DNA from: Alicycliphilus sp. UBA6560
GTDB taxonomy: Bacteria > Pseudomonadota > Gammaproteobacteria > Burkholderiales > Burkholderiaceae_C
Assembly: GCA_002434305.1 (NCBI GenBank)
Contig: DJJU01000011.1
Location: 325,239-389,238 of the forward strand
Length of the DNA: 64,000 nt
Direction: 5' to 3'
Position numbers and translations under genes: made by a program. The notes below the pieces were generated by a model. That model was not told the DNA's origin. It worked only from the letters and a program-made list of their open reading frames with translations, and made no database searches. Below are positions 9,791 to 19,916 of this stretch, in pieces; positions within the stretch are counted from its first letter, which is position 1; every line of letters begins with the position of its first letter.

Positions 9791-10756
9791 ATGCAAGCCA
9801 ATCACCCTGATTTCATGGTTTTCACGGGCAATGCCAATCCGGCGCTCGCCTCTGAGATCGCCCAGCACATGGGCACCACCCTGGGGGCCATTGACGTGGG
9901 CCGCTTCTCGGATGGTGAAGTCACCGTCGAGATCAAGCAGAACGTGCGGGCCCGCGACGTGTTCGTGGTGCAGTCGACCTGCCAGCCCACCAACGAAAAC
10001 CTGATGGAACTGCTCATCATGGTCGACGCGCTCAAGCGCGCCTCCGCCGAGCGCATCAGTGCCGTCATTCCCTACTTTGGCTACGCCCGCCAGGACCGCC
10101 GTCCGCGTTCCACCCGCGTGCCGATCTCGGCCAAGGTCGTGGCCAACATGCTGCAGGCCGTGGGCGTGAACCGCGTGCTGACCATGGACCTGCACGCCGA
10201 CCAGATCCAGGGCTTCTTCGACATCCCGGTGGACAACATCTACGCCTCGCCGGTGCTGCTGGGCGATCTGAACCAGAAGAAGTACGAAGACCTGATCGTG
10301 GTCAGCCCCGATGTGGGCGGCGTGGTGCGCGCCCGCGCCCTGGCCAAGCAGCTGGGCTGTGACCTGGCCATCATCGACAAGCGCCGCCCCAAGGCCAACG
10401 TGTCCGAAGTCATGCACGTGATCGGAGAGATCGAAGGCCGCAACTGCGTGATCATGGACGACATGATCGACACCGCCGGCACGCTGGTCAAAGCCGCCGA
10501 GGTGCTCAAGGAGCGCGGCGCCAAGAACGTCTATGCCTACTGCACGCACCCCATCTTCTCCGGCCCGGCCATCGAGCGCATCGCCAGCGGCTCGGCCCTG
10601 GACGAAGTGGTGGTCACCAACACCATCCCCTTGAGCGACGCCGCCAAGGGCTGCCCCAAGATCCGCCAGCTGTCCGTGGCGCCGCTGATCGCCGAGACCA
10701 TCCGGCGCATCGCCAAGGGCGACTCGGTGATGAGTCTGTTCTCGGAGCAAGCGTAA
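9791..10756 (+). CDS. prs: Ribose-phosphate pyrophosphokinase (PRPP synthetase)
   Basis: Makes 5-phosphoribosyl-1-pyrophosphate from ribose 5-phosphate and ATP for nucleotide, His and Trp synthesis. 321 residues from the chosen ATG (family about 315). Seen: [10 protein letters not shown], the regulatory-flexible region [12 protein letters not shown], the divalent-metal and ribose-phosphate binding region [11 protein letters not shown], and the PRPP-binding loop [12 protein letters not shown] from residue 220. The frame opens at a GTG 21 bases upstream (9770), but homologues normally begin at [11 protein letters not shown], so the ATG was chosen. Confidence 0.96.
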   Translation: MQANHPDFMVFTGNANPALASEIAQHMGTTLGAIDVGRFSDGEVTVEIKQNVRARDVFVVQSTCQPTNENLMELLIMVDALKRASAERISAVIPYFGYARQDRRPRSTRVPISAKVVANMLQAVGVNRVLTMDLHADQIQGFFDIPVDNIYASPVLLGDLNQKKYEDLIVVSPDVGGVVRARALAKQLGCDLAIIDKRRPKANVSEVMHVIGEIEGRNCVIMDDMIDTAGTLVKAAEVLKERGAKNVYAYCTHPIFSGPAIERIASGSALDEVVVTNTIPLSDAAKGCPKIRQLSVAPLIAETIRRIAKGDSVMSLFSEQA

Positions 10757-10783
10757 CCACGCCTCGCTCCGGAACACAACGCA

Positions 10784-10818
10784 GGCCCCACCCCGTCCCA
10801 GGGGACCGGGGCCGTTTT
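10784..10818 (+). terminator. Hairpin between prs and rplY
   Basis: GGCCCC at 10784-10789 pairs with GGGGCC at 10808-10813, with an inner CCCC/GGGG pairing, followed by GTTTTC. A short, weak U-tract suggests a partial terminator or attenuator that still lets rplY be read. Confidence 0.5.
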
Positions 10819-10868
10819 CAACAGTGGGCCGAGCTGGTCGCGGCCGGCCCCCATCAGGAGTTATCAAC

Positions 10869-11492
10869 ATGCAATTCGTCGCTTTTGAGCGCGCCAAGCA
10901 AGGTACGGGTGCGAGCCGCCGCCTGCGCATCACCGGCAAGGCCCCCGGCATCGTCTACGGCGGCAGCGCCGAGCCCCAGCTGATCGAGCTGGACCACAAC
11001 GCCCTGTGGCACGCCCTGAAGAAGGAAGCCTTCCACTCCAGCATTCTGGATATGGAACTGAACGGCACGACCAGCAAAGTGCTGCTGCGCGACGTGCAGT
11101 ACCACCCCTTCAAGCAGCAGGTGCTGCACGTGGACTTCCAGCGCGTGGACGAGCGTACCCGCGTGCACCTGAAGGTGCCGCTGCACTTCGAAGGCGTGGA
11201 AGAGTCCCCCGCCGTGAAGGTCGAGGGCTGCACCGTGACCCCCGTGCTGCACGAGCTGGACGTGGTCTGCATGCCCTCGCAGCTGCCCGAGTTCCTGAAG
11301 GTGGACCTGAGCCAGCTGACCTCCAAGACGGCCCCTGGCGTGCAGTCCATCAAGACGCCCCACGGCGTGAAGATCGTGGTGCGCGGTTCCAACAAGAACC
11401 CCGCCCTGGTGTCGATCAAGCTGCCCGAAGTGGTGGTGGATGCCGCAGCCGCAGCGCCCGCAGCCGCTCCGGCCAAGAAGGGCAAGAAGTAA
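10869..11492 (+). CDS. rplY: 50S ribosomal protein L25/general stress protein Ctc
   Basis: Binds 5S rRNA in the large subunit. 207 residues: the long CTC form with an N-terminal 5S-binding domain ([27 protein letters not shown]) and a C-terminal beta domain, ending in a low-complexity [14 protein letters not shown] tail. The ATG has an upstream CAGGAG (10855-10860) at suitable distance. It sits between prs and pth, as usual in proteobacteria, and is followed by two hairpins. Confidence 0.96.
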   Translation: MQFVAFERAKQGTGASRRLRITGKAPGIVYGGSAEPQLIELDHNALWHALKKEAFHSSILDMELNGTTSKVLLRDVQYHPFKQQVLHVDFQRVDERTRVHLKVPLHFEGVEESPAVKVEGCTVTPVLHELDVVCMPSQLPEFLKVDLSQLTSKTAPGVQSIKTPHGVKIVVRGSNKNPALVSIKLPEVVVDAAAAAPAAAPAKKGKK

Positions 11493-11549
11493 TCCACTGA
11501 CCGGATTGCTTCGCGCCACGCGGCAGGCTCCGGCCTGCCGCCACGCCAC

Positions 11550-11580
11550 ACGGCCCGCCTCGCGCGGGCCGTTGTCTTTT
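11550..11580 (+). terminator. Intrinsic terminator of rplY
   Basis: Stem ACGGCCCGC / GCGGGCCGT with a five-base loop, then TTGTCTTTT. A second perfect hairpin, GGCAGGC-TCC-GGCCTGCC, lies just before at about 11522-11539. Confidence 0.65.
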
Positions 11581-11603
11581 CCGCGCCAAGCAGGCGCGTT
11601 CCG

Positions 11604-11609
11604 GATAAT
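11604..11609 (+). promoter_or_regulatory. Putative -10 element of pth, possible leaderless start
   Basis: GATAAT followed by CC, seven bases before the pth ATG, with no ribosome binding site between. The same ATAATCC form precedes hemA by eight bases. Leaderless translation is inferred. Confidence 0.4.
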
Positions 11610-11616
11610 CCGCCAG

Positions 11617-12231
11617 ATGATCAGATTGTTTGTGGGCCTGGGCAACCCGGGGCCGGAGTACGAGGACACCCGCCATAACGCGGGCTTCCAGTGGGTCGAC
11701 GAGGTGGCGCGGCAGCTCAAGGTGCAGCTGGTGCCCGAGCGCAGCTACTGGGGCCTGGCCGCGCGCGCCAACGTGCAGGGGACCAGCGTGTGGCTGCTCA
11801 AGCCGCAGACCTACATGAACCTGTCGGGCAAGTCCGTGGCGGCGCTGGCGCGCTTTTTCAAGATCGCCCCGGACGAGGTGCTGGTGGCCCACGACGAGCT
11901 GGACTTCGAGCCCGGCACCGTCAAGCTCAAAAAAGGTGGCAGCCACGGCGGGCACAACGGCCTGCGCGACATCCACGCCCAGCTGGGCTCGCCCGACTAC
12001 TGGCGGCTGCGCATCGGCATCGGCCACCCGGGGGCCAAGTCCGAGGTCGTGCACTGGGTGCTCAAGCGGCCCATGCAGTCCGAGCGCGAGCGCATCGAGG
12101 ACAGCCTGCAGCACGCCCTGAAGGCCCTGCCCGTGCTGCTGTCCGGCGACATGGACAAGGCCGTGCAGCAGATCAACACCGTCAAGCCGCCCCGGCCCAA
12201 GCCACCGCGCCCAGCGGCGACGCCTGTTTGA
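11617..12231 (+). CDS. pth: Peptidyl-tRNA hydrolase
   Basis: Releases peptides from prematurely dropped peptidyl-tRNA. 204 residues. Catalytic His20 in DTRHNAGF, Asn10 in GLGNPG, the [12 protein letters not shown] substrate loop, the conserved HDELDFEPG and the [12 protein letters not shown] lid segment are all present. The C-terminal tail is Pro- and Lys-rich. It begins directly after the rplY terminator with no Shine-Dalgarno sequence, and ends in a palindromic repeat. Confidence 0.96.
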   Translation: MIRLFVGLGNPGPEYEDTRHNAGFQWVDEVARQLKVQLVPERSYWGLAARANVQGTSVWLLKPQTYMNLSGKSVAALARFFKIAPDEVLVAHDELDFEPGTVKLKKGGSHGGHNGLRDIHAQLGSPDYWRLRIGIGHPGAKSEVVHWVLKRPMQSERERIEDSLQHALKALPVLLSGDMDKAVQQINTVKPPRPKPPRPAATPV

Positions 12232-12288
12232 TTCAAAAAAGAGAGCTGCCAGCGCTTGCCCCACAAGGGCTGAGGGCCAAAAAAATCC

Positions 12289-12290
<2 letters not shown>
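12232..12290 (-). repeat. Dispersed palindromic repeat, family A, copy 2
   Basis: Starts on the base after the pth stop. It contains AGAGCTGCCAGCGCTTG followed by a mutated second arm CAAGGGCTGAGGGCC. Lies between the convergent ends of pth and the ferredoxin gene. Confidence 0.65.
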
Positions 12291-12681
<391 letters not shown>

Positions 12682-12726
12682 CTATGCTGCGGGCCCCGGC
12701 GCCGACCGCCGCCCCGCATCTCGTCC

Positions 12727-13689
12727 ATGGCCCTGTTCGTCCTGAAACGCCTTGCCACGCTGGCCGCCACCCTGCTGGCCGCGTCCTGCGTGGTGTTCCT
12801 GGTGCTGGAGATCCTGCCCGGCAACGCTGCCCAGGTGCTGCTGGGACCGGACGCCGCCCCCGAGGCCGTGGCCGAACTCACCCGCCAGCTTGGCCTGGAC
12901 CTGCCGGCCTGGCAGCGCTACCTGCAGTGGATGGGCGGGCTGCTCACCGGCGACATGGGCATCAGCCACGCCTACGGCACCCCCGTGGGCGAGCTGATCG
13001 CCGAGCGCCTGGCCCTGACCATCCCGCTGGCCCTGCTGGCGATGCTGCTGGCCTCCGCCCTGGCCCTGGCCGCCGGCGTGTACGCCGCCGCGCGCCACAA
13101 CCGGCTGGGCGATGTGGGCGTGATGGCCCTGGCGCAACTGGGCATTGCCATCCCCAACTTCTGGTTCGCCATCCTGCTGATCCTGGTGTTCTCGGTGAAG
13201 CTGCAGTGGTTCTCGGCCGGCGGCTTCCCCGGCTGGACGGAGGAAGCCGGTGGCGGCCCGTGGCCGGCGCTGCAGGCGCTGCTGCTGCCGGCCGTGTCGC
13301 TGGCCGTGGTGCAGGGCGCCATCCTGGCGCGCATCACCCGCTCGGCGGTGCTGGACGTGATGCGCGAGGACTTCGTGCGCACCGCCCGCGCCAAGGGCCT
13401 CACCCGCCGCGCCGCGCTGCTGCGCCACGTGCTGCGCAACGCCATGATCCCCGTCGTCACCGTCATGGGCCTGCAGTTCGCCAACCTGCTGGCCGGCACC
13501 ATCGTGGTGGAGAACGTGTTCTACCTGCCCGGCCTGGGCCGGCTCATCTTCCAGTCCATCGCCAACCGCGACCTGATCGTGGTGCGCAACTGCATCATGC
13601 TGCTGGCGGCCATGGTGGTGCTGGTGAACTTCGTCGTCGACCTGCTGTACGCCGCCATCGACCCGCGCGTGAAGGTGGCCGGGGCATGA
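12727..13689 (+). CDS. Dipeptide/oligopeptide ABC transporter permease (DppB-like)
   Basis: Inner-membrane permease of a peptide/nickel-type importer; 320 residues with about six membrane segments. The N-terminus LFVLKRLATLAATLLAASCVVFLVLEILPG is typical of DppB/OppB, as is the periplasmic start GNAAQVLLGPDA. The ATPase-coupling loop EDFVRTARAKGLTRRAAL and the C-terminal ENVFYLPGLGRLIFQSI are present. First gene of a five-gene transporter operon; the next permease follows after a hairpin-forming spacer. Confidence 0.9.
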   Translation: MALFVLKRLATLAATLLAASCVVFLVLEILPGNAAQVLLGPDAAPEAVAELTRQLGLDLPAWQRYLQWMGGLLTGDMGISHAYGTPVGELIAERLALTIPLALLAMLLASALALAAGVYAAARHNRLGDVGVMALAQLGIAIPNFWFAILLILVFSVKLQWFSAGGFPGWTEEAGGGPWPALQALLLPAVSLAVVQGAILARITRSAVLDVMREDFVRTARAKGLTRRAALLRHVLRNAMIPVVTVMGLQFANLLAGTIVVENVFYLPGLGRLIFQSIANRDLIVVRNCIMLLAAMVVLVNFVVDLLYAAIDPRVKVAGA

Positions 13690-13750
13690 GCCCCCGCCCG
13701 GCCGCCCCGAAGGGGGCTCGCACCGCAGTGCGAAGCACGGAGGTAATCCA
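13688..13750 (+). repeat. Hairpin-rich spacer between the two permease genes
   Basis: GAGCCCCC (13688-13695, including two bases of the dppB-like stop codon) pairs perfectly with GGGGGCTC (13712-13719). A second short palindrome follows, then a strong GGAGGT ribosome binding site before the next ATG. It resembles the second repeat family seen elsewhere in this operon but is shorter. Confidence 0.5.
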
Positions 13751-14581
13751 ATGAGGGCGCGTCTGCCGCGCGCGCTGCGCCACCGCAGCCTGGTGCTGGG
13801 CGCCCTGCTCACGCTGGGTCTGATCGGCGCGGCCCTGCTGTCCTTCGTCTGGACGCCCTGGCCGCCCTACGAGATGGACATGGCCAGCACCCTGGCCCCG
13901 CCCAGCCGCGCGCACTGGCTGGGCACCGACGCCTTCGGACGCGACGTGGCCTCGCTGCTGCTGGTGGGCGCGCGCTCCACCATCGCCGTGGGCATCATCG
14001 CCGTGGGCATCGGCCTGTCGCTGGGCACGCTGGCGGGCCTGGTGGCCGCCGCGCACCGAGGCTGGGTGGAAGAGCTGATCATGCGCGTGGCCGACTTCAC
14101 CTTCGCCTTCCCGGCGCTGCTGCTGGCGATCATGCTGACCACCGTCTACGGGCCGGGCATGGTCAACGCCATCATTGCCATCGGCATCTTCTACGTGCCC
14201 ACCTTCGCCCGCGTCACGCGCGCCTCGGCGCAGGCCGTCTGGGCACGCGAATACGTGCTGGCCGCGCGTGCCAGCGGCAAGGGCGCGGCGCGCATCACGC
14301 TGGAGCACGTGCTGCCCAACATCGCCCCGGTGCTGATCGTGCAGGCCACCATCCAGTTCGCCCTGGCGGTGCTGGCCGAGGCCGCGCTGTCCTACCTGGG
14401 CCTGGGCACGCAGCCGCCGCAGCCGTCCTGGGGCCGCATGCTGGCCGAGGCGCAGACACTGATGTTCCAGGCGCCGCTGCTGGCCGTCTGGCCGGGTGTG
14501 GCCATCGCCCTGGCCGTGCTGGGCCTGAACCTGCTGGGCGACGGGCTGCGCGATGTGCTCGACCCCCGTCTGGTGAAATGA
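13751..14581 (+). CDS. Dipeptide/oligopeptide ABC transporter permease (DppC-like)
   Basis: Second inner-membrane permease, 276 residues. DppC/OppC features: an N-terminal membrane segment, the periplasmic block HWLGTDAFGRDVASLLLVGAR cut here as HWLGTDAFGRDV and LLLVGARSTI, and the ATPase-coupling loop REYVLAARASGKGAARI. Ends with GDGLRDVLDPRL as usual. A GGAGGT lies eight bases before the ATG. Pairs with the preceding permease to form the channel. Confidence 0.92.
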   Translation: MRARLPRALRHRSLVLGALLTLGLIGAALLSFVWTPWPPYEMDMASTLAPPSRAHWLGTDAFGRDVASLLLVGARSTIAVGIIAVGIGLSLGTLAGLVAAAHRGWVEELIMRVADFTFAFPALLLAIMLTTVYGPGMVNAIIAIGIFYVPTFARVTRASAQAVWAREYVLAARASGKGAARITLEHVLPNIAPVLIVQATIQFALAVLAEAALSYLGLGTQPPQPSWGRMLAEAQTLMFQAPLLAVWPGVAIALAVLGLNLLGDGLRDVLDPRLVK

Positions 14582-14587
14582 GGAGCA

Positions 14588-14707
14588 CCCCCCTGAGCGG
14601 CTGCGCCGCTTCCCCCCTCTCTCGCCGCGCTGCGCGCGCCGGGAGAGGGGACAACGCCACTGGACCGGCCAAGCCGGATCCAAGGCGTCTGCTGGCCTGG
14701 CGCGGCC
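14588..14707 (+). repeat. Dispersed hairpin repeat, family B, copy 1
   Basis: About 120 bases beginning CCCCCCTGAGCGGC, with GCGGC-TGC-GCCGC, an outer CCCTCTC/GAGAGGG pairing, and an end AAGCCGGATCC...GGCGTCTGCTGGCC. It is closely similar to the copy behind the substrate-binding protein gene. Lies in the operon between the second permease and the first ATPase gene. Confidence 0.75.
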
Positions 14708-14740
14708 GTGTGCAGGGCGCGCTGGCCGTGACAATGAGGC

Positions 14741-15730
14741 ATGGATAAGGTGCAGGCAGCTTTGCTTGAAGTACGCGACCTGCGCATCGCGCTGTCCACC
14801 CGGCGCGGTAGCGTGGAGGCCGTGCGCGGGATGGACTTCACCCTGGCGCGCGGCGAGACGCTGGGTTTGATAGGCGAATCCGGCAGCGGCAAGTCGCTCA
14901 CGGCGCTGGCCCTCATGGGCCTGCTGCCCGAGGGCGCGCAGGTGACGGGCAGCATCCGCCTGGACGGGCAGGAGCTGCTCGGCCTGCCCGACGCGCAGTG
15001 GTGCCGCCTGCGCGGCAACCGCATGGCCATGGTGTTCCAGGAGCCGATGACGGCCCTCAACCCCGTGCACCCCATCGGCCGGCAGGTGGCCGAGCCGCTG
15101 CGCCTGCACCGCGGCCTGTCCGCCGCCCAGGCACGCACCGAGGCCGTGGCCCTGCTGGAGCGCGTGGGCATCGCCCGTGCGGCCGAGCGGCTGGACGCCT
15201 ACCCGCACCAGTTCTCCGGCGGCCAGCGCCAGCGCATCACCATCGCCATGGCGCTGGCCTGCGGACCCGACCTGCTGATCGCCGACGAGCCCACCACCGC
15301 CCTGGACGTGACGCTGCAGCAGCAGGTGCTGGAGCTGATCCAGGGCCTGGTGGCCGAGCGCGGCATGGCGCTGCTGCTGATCTCGCACGACCTGGCGGTG
15401 ATCGCCCAGAGCGTGCAGCGCACGCTGGTCATGTACGGCGGCACGGTGGTCGAGCAGGGGCCGACGCGCGCCGTGTTCAGCCGGCTGGCCCACCCCTACA
15501 CCCGGGGCCTGTTCGCCGCACGGCCGCAGCTGGGCCACGGCCGCGTCCCGGGGCTGCGCCTGCCGACCATCGCCGGCACCGTGCCCGAGCTGGCCGACCT
15601 GCCGCCGGGCTGCCCCTTCGCCGGCCGCTGCCCGCTGACCATCGCCGCCTGCAACGCCGCACTGCCCCCACCCGTGCCGCTGGGCCCGGGGCACACGGCG
15701 CGCTGCATCCGCCTGGGGGAAGCCGCTTGA
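14741..15730 (+). CDS. Peptide ABC transporter ATPase (DppD-like)
   Basis: Cytoplasmic ATPase, 329 residues. Walker A GESGSGKS at 45-52, signature FSGGQRQRITIAMA, Walker B LLIADEPTTALDV, and the switch His in ISHDLAVIAQ. The C-terminal extension of the oligopeptide/dipeptide class is present, with the cysteine cluster PPGCPFAGRCPLTIAAC that in homologues can bind an iron-sulfur cluster. The stop is followed at once by a palindromic repeat. Confidence 0.93.
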   Translation: MDKVQAALLEVRDLRIALSTRRGSVEAVRGMDFTLARGETLGLIGESGSGKSLTALALMGLLPEGAQVTGSIRLDGQELLGLPDAQWCRLRGNRMAMVFQEPMTALNPVHPIGRQVAEPLRLHRGLSAAQARTEAVALLERVGIARAAERLDAYPHQFSGGQRQRITIAMALACGPDLLIADEPTTALDVTLQQQVLELIQGLVAERGMALLLISHDLAVIAQSVQRTLVMYGGTVVEQGPTRAVFSRLAHPYTRGLFAARPQLGHGRVPGLRLPTIAGTVPELADLPPGCPFAGRCPLTIAACNAALPPPVPLGPGHTARCIRLGEAA

Positions 15731-15791
15731 TTGCTACCCTATCGATAGCTGCCAGCGCTTGCTGCATAAGCGCTGGAGTCACTTTTGACTC
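15731..15791 (-). repeat. Dispersed palindromic repeat, family A, copy 3 (near consensus)
   Basis: Begins on the base after the DppD-like stop: TTGCTACCCTATCGATAGCT then GCCAGCGCTTGCTGCATAAG and CGCTGGAG. The two arms CCAGCGCTT and AAGCGCTGG are perfect complements around a six-base loop. It separates the two ATPase genes. Confidence 0.85.
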
Positions 15792-15821
15792 ATATTCTTG
15801 CCGGCAGCTGGGAGTGCGCGG

Positions 15822-16634
<813 letters not shown>

Positions 16635-16707
16635 AAACGCGGCAGGCCCCGCCTTGTGCGGCGCAACATTCCGGTCCTGACCGACCCATTACAAGGAGAC
16701 GCAAGCC

Positions 16708-18210
16708 ATGTTCAACCGCCGTACCGCGCTGGCCACCACCAGCGCCCTCGCCGCCACCGTGCTGGCCACGCCGCTGCAGGCCCTGGCCCAGGCCGGCAAG
16801 AAGGACAGCCTGACGCTGGCCATGACGCTGGAGCCGCCGGGGCTGGACCCGACGGCGGGCGCCGCCTCCTCCATCGCCGAGATCACGCTCTACAACATCT
16901 ACGAGACGCTGACCAAGATCAACAGCGACGGCAGCGTCTCGCCGCTGCTGGCCGAGGGCTGGGAGGTCTCGCCCGACCTCAAGACCTACACCTTCCGCCT
17001 GCGCAAGGGCGTGAAGTTCCACAACGGCGAGCCGTTCAACGCCGAGGCCGTCAAGTTCTCGTTCGACCGCGCCGGCGGCGACAAGAGCACCAACAAGGAC
17101 AAGCGCACCTTCGCCAGCCTGACCACGCAGGTGGTGGACGAGCACACGGTGGTGGTCATCAACAAGGACATCGACCCGGACCTGCTGTTCCTGCTGGGTC
17201 AGGCCACGGCCATCATCGTCGAGCCCAAGAGCGCCGAAACCAACGCCGCCAAGCCCGTGGGCACCGGCCCGTACAAGCTGGGCGCCTGGAGCCGGGGAGC
17301 GTCCATCTCGCTCACCGCCTGGCCCGAATGGCGCCAGGCCGGCCAGGTGCGCATCCGCCGTGCCACCTTCCGCTTCATCCCCGATCCGGCGGCGCAGGTC
17401 GCCGCGCTGATGGCCGGCGACGTGGACCTCTTCCCGCGCGTCACGCCGCGCAGCATGGCGCAGTTCAAGAACAACCCGCGCTACCAGCTCATCATCAGCG
17501 GCTCGCGTGCCAAGACCATCCTGGCGATCAACAACGCCAAGAAACCGCTGGACGACGTGCGCGTGCGCCGCGCCATCGCCGCCGCCATCGATCGCAAGGC
17601 CGTCATCCAGGGCGCGGCCGACGGCCTGGGCGTGCCGATCGGCAGCCATTACGTGCCCGGCGCCTTCGGCTACGTGGACACCACCGGAATCAACCCCTAC
17701 GACCCGGACAAGGCCAAGCGCCTGCTGGCCGAGGCCGGCATCAAGACGCCGCTGGAGCTGACCATGACGCTGCCGCCCGCGCCCTACGCGCGCCAGGGCG
17801 GCGAGGTCATCGCCGCGCAGCTGGCCAAGGTGGGCATCACCGCCAAGCTGCAGAATGTGGAATGGGCGCAGTGGCTGTCGGGCACCTACGGCAACAAGAA
17901 CTACGACCTGACCATCATTTCGCACGTCGAGCCCTTCGACCTGGGCAACTTCGCCAAGCCGGACTACTACTGGGGCTACCACTCGGAAAAGTTCGACCAG
18001 CTGTACGAGCAGATCAAGACCGCCACCCGCCCGGCCGACCGCGCCCGCCTGCTGGGCGACGCCCAGCGCCTCCTGGCCGAGGACTGCGTGCACGCCTTCC
18101 TGTACCAGCCGCAATGGGTCACCGTGGCGGCCAAGGGGCTGCGCGGGCTGTGGAAGGACATGCCGGTGTTCGTCAACGACCTCTCGACAGTGTCTTGGGC
18201 AACCCCCTGA
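16708..18210 (+). CDS. Peptide-type ABC transporter substrate-binding protein (DppA/OppA family)
   Basis: Periplasmic binding protein of 500 residues (SBP_bac_5). A signal peptide runs to about ALAQ (residue 28). Typical blocks: AMTLEPPGLDP, NIYETLTKINSDGS, GWEVSPDLKTYTFRLRKGVKFHNGEPFNAEAVKFS in pieces, and VGTGPYKLGAWSRG. AAGGAG lies about nine bases before the ATG. Unlike most such operons the binding protein gene is last of the five. Its stop codon lies in the first bases of a family B repeat. The ligand could be a peptide, glutathione, an opine or a nickel chelate; the sequence does not decide. Confidence 0.9.
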   Translation: MFNRRTALATTSALAATVLATPLQALAQAGKKDSLTLAMTLEPPGLDPTAGAASSIAEITLYNIYETLTKINSDGSVSPLLAEGWEVSPDLKTYTFRLRKGVKFHNGEPFNAEAVKFSFDRAGGDKSTNKDKRTFASLTTQVVDEHTVVVINKDIDPDLLFLLGQATAIIVEPKSAETNAAKPVGTGPYKLGAWSRGASISLTAWPEWRQAGQVRIRRATFRFIPDPAAQVAALMAGDVDLFPRVTPRSMAQFKNNPRYQLIISGSRAKTILAINNAKKPLDDVRVRRAIAAAIDRKAVIQGAADGLGVPIGSHYVPGAFGYVDTTGINPYDPDKAKRLLAEAGIKTPLELTMTLPPAPYARQGGEVIAAQLAKVGITAKLQNVEWAQWLSGTYGNKNYDLTIISHVEPFDLGNFAKPDYYWGYHSEKFDQLYEQIKTATRPADRARLLGDAQRLLAEDCVHAFLYQPQWVTVAAKGLRGLWKDMPVFVNDLSTVSWATP

Positions 18211-18323
18211 GCGGCTGCGCCGCTTCCCCCTTCTCTGGCGCGCGCTTCGCGCGCTGGGAAGGGGGACGACGCCAGTGGAACGGCGAAGCCGGATCCATGG
18301 CGTCTGCTGGCTGGGGGCGCGCC
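18203..18323 (+). repeat. Dispersed hairpin repeat, family B, copy 2
   Basis: About 120 bases: CCCCCTGAGCGGC, GCGGC-TGC-GCCGC, CGCGCGCTTCGCGCGC, then GTGGAACGGCGAAGCCGGATCC as separate parts and GGCGTCTGCTGGC. The TGA at its start is the stop codon of the binding-protein gene. Nearly collinear with copy 1 at 14.6 kb. Confidence 0.8.
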
Positions 18324-18441
18324 GTAATGGGGGGTCAGATTCCAATTCAACCAGCCCCGCACCTCCGCCAGGCTCCAGCAGAACGAAGCGCGAGGAGCAG
18401 GCGCGAGGTGAAATGCAGGCCGACTTTGGGAGGAAACGGGC

Positions 18442-19845
18442 ATGGCCGAGTTACATGAGTTGTCCGCGCGCGAGCTGCTGCAGGGGTACGGCGCGCGCAG
18501 TTTTTCGCCAGTGGAGGCCACGCACGCCGTGCTGGCGCACATCGAGCGCTGGGAGCCGCACCTGCACGCCACCTGGCTGCTGCGGCCGGACGCAGCGCTG
18601 GAGCAGGCGCGCGCCAGCGAGGCGCGCTGGCTGCGCGGCGCGCCCTGCGGGCCGCTGGACGGCGTGCCCGCCACGCTCAAGGACAACATCGCCACCGCCG
18701 GCGACCCTACGCCTCTGGGCACGGCCGCCACCGACCTGGCCCCTGCCCCGCAGGACGCGCCGCCCGCCGCACGCCTGCGCGAGGCCGGCGCGGTGCTGGT
18801 GGCCAAGACCACCATGCCGGACTTCGGCATGCTGTCCTCGGGCCTGTCGTCCTTTCATGCGCTGGCGCGCAACCCGTGGGACCTGTCCAAGGGCCCGGGC
18901 GGCTCCAGCAGCGGCGCCGGCGCAGCCGCAGCGGCCGGCTACGGGCCGCTGCACGTGGGCACGGACATCGGCGGCTCGCTGCGCCTGCCGGCCAGCTGGT
19001 GCGGCATCTTTACCTTGAAGCCCAGCCTGGGCCGCATCCCCATCGACCCGCCCTACACCGGTCGCGCCGCCGGCCCCATGACGCGCAACGTGGCCGACGC
19101 GGCGCTGATGATGCAGGCGCTGAGCCAGCCCGACACGCGCGACAGCATGGGCTTGCCGGCGCAGGCCATCGACTGGGACGGCTACGCCTCCGGGCCGGAG
19201 ACGCTGCGCGGCCTGCGCTTCGGGTTGCTGCTGGACGCCGGCTGCGGCCTGCCGGTACAGCCCGAGGTGCGCGCCGCCGTGCAGGCCGCCGCACGCACAC
19301 TGGAGCAGGCCGGCGCCACCATCGTGCCCATGCAGCCCTTTTTGACCCGCGCCATGCTGGACGGCATGGACCGCTTCTGGCGCATGCGCTCGTACATGGA
19401 CCTGCGTACCCTGGCACCGCAGCAGCAGGCGCGCGTGCTGCCCTTCATCCGCGACTGGGCCATGAGCGCCGCGGCCCTGGACGGCCCGCAGGTGTACGAG
19501 GCCAGCCAGCAGTTCCATGCCACGCGCGTGGCCACCGTGCGCGCCTGCGCGCCCTTCGACTACGTGCTGTCGCCGGTTGCGCCCATCACCGCCTTCACCG
19601 CCGAGCTGCCCTCGCCCACCAACGACCCGCTGCGGCCGCTGGAGCACATCGCCTTCACCGTGCCGTTCAACATGTCCGAGCAGCCAGCCGCGTCCGTCAA
19701 CTGCGGCTACAGCGGCGCCGGTCTGCCCATCGGGCTGCAGATCGCCGGCCAGCGCTTCGACGACCTGGGCGTGCTGCGCGTGGCCCATGCCTACGAGCAG
19801 CTGCGCGGCCCGCAGCGGCCCTGGCCGACGCCGCCGACGGCCTGA
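18442..19845 (+). CDS. Amidase (amidase-signature family)
   Basis: Amide hydrolase of 467 residues with the Ser-cisSer-Lys triad: Lys80 in PATLKDNIA, the Gly/Ser-rich GPGGSSSGAG with the cis-Ser near 155-156, and the nucleophile Ser179 in GTDIGGSLRLPASWCG. GGAGG lies upstream of the ATG. No signal peptide, so cytoplasmic. It follows the binding-protein gene of the importer in the same direction after a family B repeat and may act on what the importer brings in; substrate unknown. Related enzymes include aspartyl/glutamyl-tRNA amidotransferase subunit A, but nothing here suggests GatA. Confidence 0.9.
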   Translation: MAELHELSARELLQGYGARSFSPVEATHAVLAHIERWEPHLHATWLLRPDAALEQARASEARWLRGAPCGPLDGVPATLKDNIATAGDPTPLGTAATDLAPAPQDAPPAARLREAGAVLVAKTTMPDFGMLSSGLSSFHALARNPWDLSKGPGGSSSGAGAAAAAGYGPLHVGTDIGGSLRLPASWCGIFTLKPSLGRIPIDPPYTGRAAGPMTRNVADAALMMQALSQPDTRDSMGLPAQAIDWDGYASGPETLRGLRFGLLLDAGCGLPVQPEVRAAVQAAARTLEQAGATIVPMQPFLTRAMLDGMDRFWRMRSYMDLRTLAPQQQARVLPFIRDWAMSAAALDGPQVYEASQQFHATRVATVRACAPFDYVLSPVAPITAFTAELPSPTNDPLRPLEHIAFTVPFNMSEQPAASVNCGYSGAGLPIGLQIAGQRFDDLGVLRVAHAYEQLRGPQRPWPTPPTA

Positions 19846-19857
19846 TAGGAATTCTGG

Positions 19858-19916
19858 TCAAAAACTGCTCCAGCGGTTGTCACACAAGCGCTGGCAGCTA
19901 TTCTTTGGATAGCATC
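19858..19916 (+). repeat. Dispersed palindromic repeat, family A, copy 4
   Basis: CAAAAACTGCTCCAGCGGTT, CACACAAGCGCTGGCAGCTA, then TTCTTTGGATAGCA. Lies between the convergent amidase and LysE-type genes, and its outer end reaches the LysE-type stop codon (TCA at 19915-19917). Confidence 0.8.
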
